Source: Spirochaetaceae bacterium
GTDB taxonomy: Bacteria > Spirochaetota > Spirochaetia > SZUA-6 > Fen-1364
Direction of reading: 5' to 3'
NCBI GenBank assembly: GCA_003170115.1
Contig: PMZS01000142.1
Location: 10,570 to 18,838, forward strand
DNA length: 8,269 bases
Part shown: positions 5,434 through 8,269 of the stretch, in pieces
Layout of the letters: every line of letters begins with the position of its first letter
How positions within the stretch are numbered: the first letter of the stretch is position 1
Made by a program: the position numbers and the translations under genes
The notes under the pieces: model-generated
Seen by the model: the letters and a program-made list of their open reading frames with translations, nothing else
What the model was told of the DNA's origin: nothing
Databases searched by the model: none

Positions 5434-6621
5434 ATGCGAAAGCCAATTCTCATCATCGTTTCCCTGGTCGCGGTGCTCTGTCTGGCCCCCATGGCCGTCA
5501 TGGCTCAGACCCAGGTCATCAAGATCGCCACGCAGAGCCCACTTTCGGGCGGCATGTCCGCGGTCGGGACAGACATCAAGAATGGCGCCCAGCTCGCCGT
5601 CGAGCAGCTCTCCGGACCCCTGGCGAAGCTGGGGTTCAAGGTCGAGCTCGCGCCCTTCGATGATCAGGGCAATCCCGACACCGGCGTTGCCAACGCGAAG
5701 AGCATAGTCGCTGATCCCGCGGTACTCGGCGTCGTCGGCCATTACAATTCCGGCGTCCAGATCCCCTCTTCCGAGGAGTACCACGCCGCCGGACTCGTCA
5801 ACGTTTCCCCTGCCAATACCAACCCCAAGGTCACCGATCGCGGCTACGCTGAAGTGAACCGCGTCTGCGGCCGTGACGACGTCCAGGGCGCGGTTGGCGC
5901 CCAGTACGCGGCGGCCAAGGGCATCAAGAGCGCCTATGTCCTCCATGACAAGACGGCCTACGGCCAGGGCATTGCGGCATACTTCAGGCTCGAGGCCCAG
6001 AAGCTCGGCATCAAGGTGCTCGGCTTCGACGGCACGGAGGAGAAGGCCGATTTCGACTCCATCCTCACGCCCATCCTCGCGGCGAAGCCCCAGCTCATCT
6101 ACTTCGGTGGCATATTCGACCAGGGCGCGGTCCTTTTCAAGCAGGCCCGCCAGAAGGGCTTTAATGGCATGTTCCTCTCCGACGACGGCTTTGATTCCTC
6201 GGATGCCGCCAAGATCGGCGGCCAGGCCCTCCTCGACGGGGCCGGCACCTACTACTCCACGGTCTCCGGCCCGGCGAGCGTCTACCCCGGCACCGCGAAA
6301 TTCCTGAAGGACTTCAAGGCCAAGTTCGGCGCCGAGCCCCAGCCTTTCGCCGCCCAGGCCTACGATTGCGCCGCGATCGTCCTCAAGGCCATTGAGAACG
6401 CGTCGGTCGCCGCCGGCAGGAAGCTGCCCGCCAGGGCCGCTGTCACCGCCGCGGTGCGCGCCCTCAAGGATTACAAAGGCATCACCGGCACGATCAACTT
6501 CAACCCCAAGGGCGATCTCACCAAGGCCAAGTACTTCATCATCCAGGTCATCTCGCCGGACCCGGACAAATGGTCGTCGAACAAGATCGACAAGACTCTG
6601 GACATCGCTCCCCCGCAGTAG
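5434..6621 (+). CDS. livK: Branched-chain/hydrophobic amino-acid ABC transporter substrate-binding protein
   Basis: The 395-residue protein (397 if GTG 5428 is used) is a type-I periplasmic binding protein of the Leu/Ile/Val class (Peripla_BP_6). Residues 1-24 form a signal peptide: RK, a hydrophobic core, then AVMA before QTQ, with cleavage expected after A24. There is no lipobox cysteine, so it should be free in the periplasm. The mature start (IKIATQSPLSGGMSAVGTD) and the segments VVGHYNSGVQIPSS, VNVSPANTNPKVTDRGYAEV, RVCGRDDVQGAVGAQYAAAK and DKTAYGQGIAAYF follow the E. coli LivJ/LivK pattern. The NS and TNP segments are expected to line the ligand pocket. It would hand an amino acid, or a related compound, to the LivH/LivM channel. 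The ligand cannot be fixed: many family members bind short amides, urea or aromatic acids instead. The neighbouring dipeptide epimerase makes a peptide-derived amino acid plausible (inference). A hairpin follows its stop codon. Confidence 0.93.
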   Translation: MRKPILIIVSLVAVLCLAPMAVMAQTQVIKIATQSPLSGGMSAVGTDIKNGAQLAVEQLSGPLAKLGFKVELAPFDDQGNPDTGVANAKSIVADPAVLGVVGHYNSGVQIPSSEEYHAAGLVNVSPANTNPKVTDRGYAEVNRVCGRDDVQGAVGAQYAAAKGIKSAYVLHDKTAYGQGIAAYFRLEAQKLGIKVLGFDGTEEKADFDSILTPILAAKPQLIYFGGIFDQGAVLFKQARQKGFNGMFLSDDGFDSSDAAKIGGQALLDGAGTYYSTVSGPASVYPGTAKFLKDFKAKFGAEPQPFAAQAYDCAAIVLKAIENASVAAGRKLPARAAVTAAVRALKDYKGITGTINFNPKGDLTKAKYFIIQVISPDPDKWSSNKIDKTLDIAPPQ

Positions 6622-6645
6622 TTCAGTCAAGATTCAGTTTGTGAC

Positions 6646-6681
6646 GCCCCTCCCCCGCGTCGGGGGCGGGGGCTTTTCTTT
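6646..6681 (+). terminator. GC-rich hairpin with T-rich tail between livK and livH (terminator or attenuator)
   Basis: GCCCC (6646-6650) pairs with GGGGC (6669-6673), T6651 can wobble with G6668, and C6667 bulges. CCCCCG (6652-6657) pairs with CGGGGG (6661-6666), leaving a three-base loop CGT. TTTTCTTT follows at 6674-6681. This has the form of an intrinsic terminator, yet livH begins at 6691 and its ribosome site TGGAGG (6681-6686) touches the T-run. Partial termination, or protection of the livK message end, would give more binding protein than permease, as is usual in such operons (inference). Confidence 0.75.
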
Positions 6682-6690
6682 GGAGGCTCC

Positions 6691-7866
6691 ATGAGACGTA
6701 CGGGCGCGCGCGTTCTAAGGGAGATATTCCTGCCTCTGGGGAGAATGGCGGTCTTCGTCGCCGGCGCTGGAGCGCTCTTCTCCGCGCTGATGTGCGTCCT
6801 GGCCTTCCTCTGCCGGGGCTCGGGCGCGGATAAGGTTCTCCTGGACACGCAGGGCGTCAACATCGTCACCTACACCATCAACAACCTGCCCCAGGTCCTC
6901 ATCGACGGGGTGACCCTCGGCTTCGTCTACGCCGCCATCGCCCTGGGCTACACGATGGTCTATGGAGTCCTCGAGTTCATAAACTTCGCCCATTCAGAGA
7001 TCTTCGCCGTTGGCGCCTTCACCGGCGTGGAGTTTCTCATAGGGATGGACAAGCTCGGCGTGCTCAAGGCCGCGGGCCCGATGGGCTCCTACCTTTATCT
7101 CACCATGGCCCTGGTGGTGGCCATGACTGCCGCAGGCGGCCTGGCCGTGCTCGTCGAGAGGACGGCATACCGGCCCCTGCGCAACTCGCCCAAGCTCGTG
7201 CCCCTCATCTCGGCGATCGGCGTCTCCTTCGCGCTGCAGGACATCATCCGTATGGTGGAGAGCTTGACGACGGGCCAGTTCTACCGGGTCTTCCCGACCT
7301 TCGGCAATTTCGACACACGCCTGCCCCTCTTCTCTCTGCCCACCGGGGGACAGGATCTGACCCTCGTCGCCATCCAGGTCAAATCGGTCGTCGTCATCGG
7401 CGCGGCCGTCCTCATGCTGGTCGGCCTCAACTACATCGTCAACGCGACGAAAATCGGCAAGGCCATCCGATCGGTTGCTCAGGACCGCACCACTGCCGCC
7501 CTCATGGGAGTAAGCGTCAACGCGGTAATATCCTTCACCTTCCTCCTGGGCGGCGCACTCGGAGGCGCGGCCGGCCTTTTGTACGCGCTCAAGTTCACGC
7601 GCATTGACCCCTACGTGGGCTTCATACCCGGTATCAAGGCCTTTACGGCGGCCGTCCTCGGTGGTATCGGCAACCTCACCGGAGCCCTGCTGGGCGGCAT
7701 CGTCCTCGGCATGCTCGAGAGCTTCGCCGGCGCCTACCTCGGGACGTACACCAGGGGCGCCTTCGGGTCCGAGTACAAGGACATCATCGCCTTCCTGGTG
7801 CTGATCGTCTTCATCATCTTCCGCCCCTCGGGACTGCTCGGCGAGCAGGTCTCGCAGAAGGCATGA
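6691..7866 (+). CDS. livH: Branched-chain amino-acid ABC transporter permease, LivH family, with N-terminal extension
   Basis: The 391-residue integral membrane protein is a LivH-type permease. Family signatures are IALGYTMVYGVLEFINFAHS (83-102), VERTAYRPLRNSPKLVPLIS (155-174), the cytoplasmic segment AIRSVAQDRTTAALMGV (258-274) expected to touch the ATPase, and GIKAFTAAVLGGIGN (314-328). It would pair with LivM and two ATPases (LivG/LivF), which must lie beyond the window. The family is usually about 290-310 residues. This protein has roughly 70 extra residues before the first conserved helix, including an additional hydrophobic segment at 19-41. The ribosome site TGGAGG (6681-6686) is four bases before ATG 6691, slightly close. 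A later start is possible but none has a clearly better site. The stop is 11 bases before livM. Confidence 0.93.
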   Translation: MRRTGARVLREIFLPLGRMAVFVAGAGALFSALMCVLAFLCRGSGADKVLLDTQGVNIVTYTINNLPQVLIDGVTLGFVYAAIALGYTMVYGVLEFINFAHSEIFAVGAFTGVEFLIGMDKLGVLKAAGPMGSYLYLTMALVVAMTAAGGLAVLVERTAYRPLRNSPKLVPLISAIGVSFALQDIIRMVESLTTGQFYRVFPTFGNFDTRLPLFSLPTGGQDLTLVAIQVKSVVVIGAAVLMLVGLNYIVNATKIGKAIRSVAQDRTTAALMGVSVNAVISFTFLLGGALGGAAGLLYALKFTRIDPYVGFIPGIKAFTAAVLGGIGNLTGALLGGIVLGMLESFAGAYLGTYTRGAFGSEYKDIIAFLVLIVFIIFRPSGLLGEQVSQKA

Positions 7867-7877
7867 GGGGGCATGCC

Positions 7878-8269
7878 ATGAAGAGAAGGACCAGTGCGGC
7901 CGCCGGTTCAAAGACATCCCGCGCGCTCCGAGGCCTCGGTACTTCGCTCAGCACGGGCATGACCCCGTACTTTGTCTCCGCCGCACTTCTCATCCTGGGG
8001 ACAATCCTCGTCTACGTGAGCCCGAGGTCCATCCCTGCCTTCCTGCTTTTCATTGGCGCGGGGGCAGTCACCTACTTCCTCGACATGAACAAGGTCGTGA
8101 AGCTGGCCATGGCCGTCCTCGTGGCGGTCGTCATCGTGCCGATCCTCGGTGCGCGCAACATCTCCTACCTGGAGATCATCTTCCAGATCGCGGTCTTCTC
8201 TGCCCTCGCCCTCGGCCTCAATATCGTGGTGGGGTTTTCGGGCCTCCTCAACTTCGGCTACATGGCCTT
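7878..8269 (+). CDS. livM: Branched-chain amino-acid ABC transporter permease, LivM family (3' end outside window)
   Basis: ATG 7878 opens a frame that stays open to the end of the window, giving 130 codons. GAGGGGG (7865-7871) lies six bases upstream and overlaps the livH stop, so the two permeases are tightly coupled. After a basic N-terminus (MKRRTSAAAGSKTSR) come hydrophobic segments at about 35-50, 58-72 and 80-95. Then follows ALALGLNIVVGFSGLLNFGY, the conserved LivM entry motif in which N-I-V-V-G and G-L-L-N-F-G-Y-M-A mark the family. It forms the second half of the translocation channel. The remaining helices and the ATPase genes fall outside the window. Confidence 0.9.
   Translation, partial: MKRRTSAAAGSKTSRALRGLGTSLSTGMTPYFVSAALLILGTILVYVSPRSIPAFLLFIGAGAVTYFLDMNKVVKLAMAVLVAVVIVPILGARNISYLEIIFQIAVFSALALGLNIVVGFSGLLNFGYMA

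Noticed and set aside
5380..6630. A 416-codon open frame on the minus strand covering livK
   Set aside because: It is the mirror of a strongly G/C-ending gene. The product is a low-complexity D/E/G/R/L-rich string without a domain, and the + strand frame has a signal peptide and a clear family match.
6994..7917. A 307-codon minus-strand open frame opposite livH
   Set aside because: Same artefact of codon bias; the acidic, histidine-rich product resembles no family and has no ribosome site.
1..8269. CRISPR array, tRNA, rRNA or complete insertion sequence
   Set aside because: No regularly spaced repeats, no cloverleaf-like or rRNA-like sequence, and no transposase motif was seen on either strand.

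Overview
The window reads as high-GC bacterial chromosome or a metagenomic contig. All supported genes lie on the + strand. The solute-binding protein has an ordinary signal-peptidase-I leader and no lipobox cysteine, which fits a diderm with a periplasm. I cannot name the taxon. By eye, third codon positions are almost uniformly G/C from about 3044 onward and clearly more mixed before about 3000, so the two halves may have different histories.

Region 1 (1-2699) is a redox/accessory cluster: the 3' end of an aldo/keto reductase, an intact flavodoxin, a carboxymuconolactone decarboxylase (CMD)-like gene, a small cupin gene and an AraC-family regulator. Two of the five genes are broken. The CMD-like gene carries two apparent in-frame deletions plus two opposite frameshifts. 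The cupin gene carries a one-base deletion in a C-run. The regulator, the flavodoxin and the visible reductase tail remain open, so the cluster looks to be decaying unless the small indels are sequencing errors.

Region 2 (2700-3043) holds no gene I can support. It contains a small palindromic inverted repeat, a short tandem repeat, a weak promoter candidate and, at its end, a strong ribosome binding site.

Region 3 (3044-8269, running off the end) looks like one transcription unit: an alpha-oxoamine-synthase-fold PLP enzyme, an enolase-superfamily dipeptide epimerase with all catalytic residues and the DxD dipeptide-binding motif, then livK, livH and the start of livM of a branched-chain/hydrophobic amino-acid ABC importer. 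A GC-rich hairpin followed by a T-rich run sits between livK and livH and may reduce transcription into the permease genes. The gene order suggests uptake of an amino acid or small peptide-derived compound coupled to epimerisation and PLP chemistry. The substrate cannot be read from the sequence, and this pairing is the most interesting functional hypothesis in the window.
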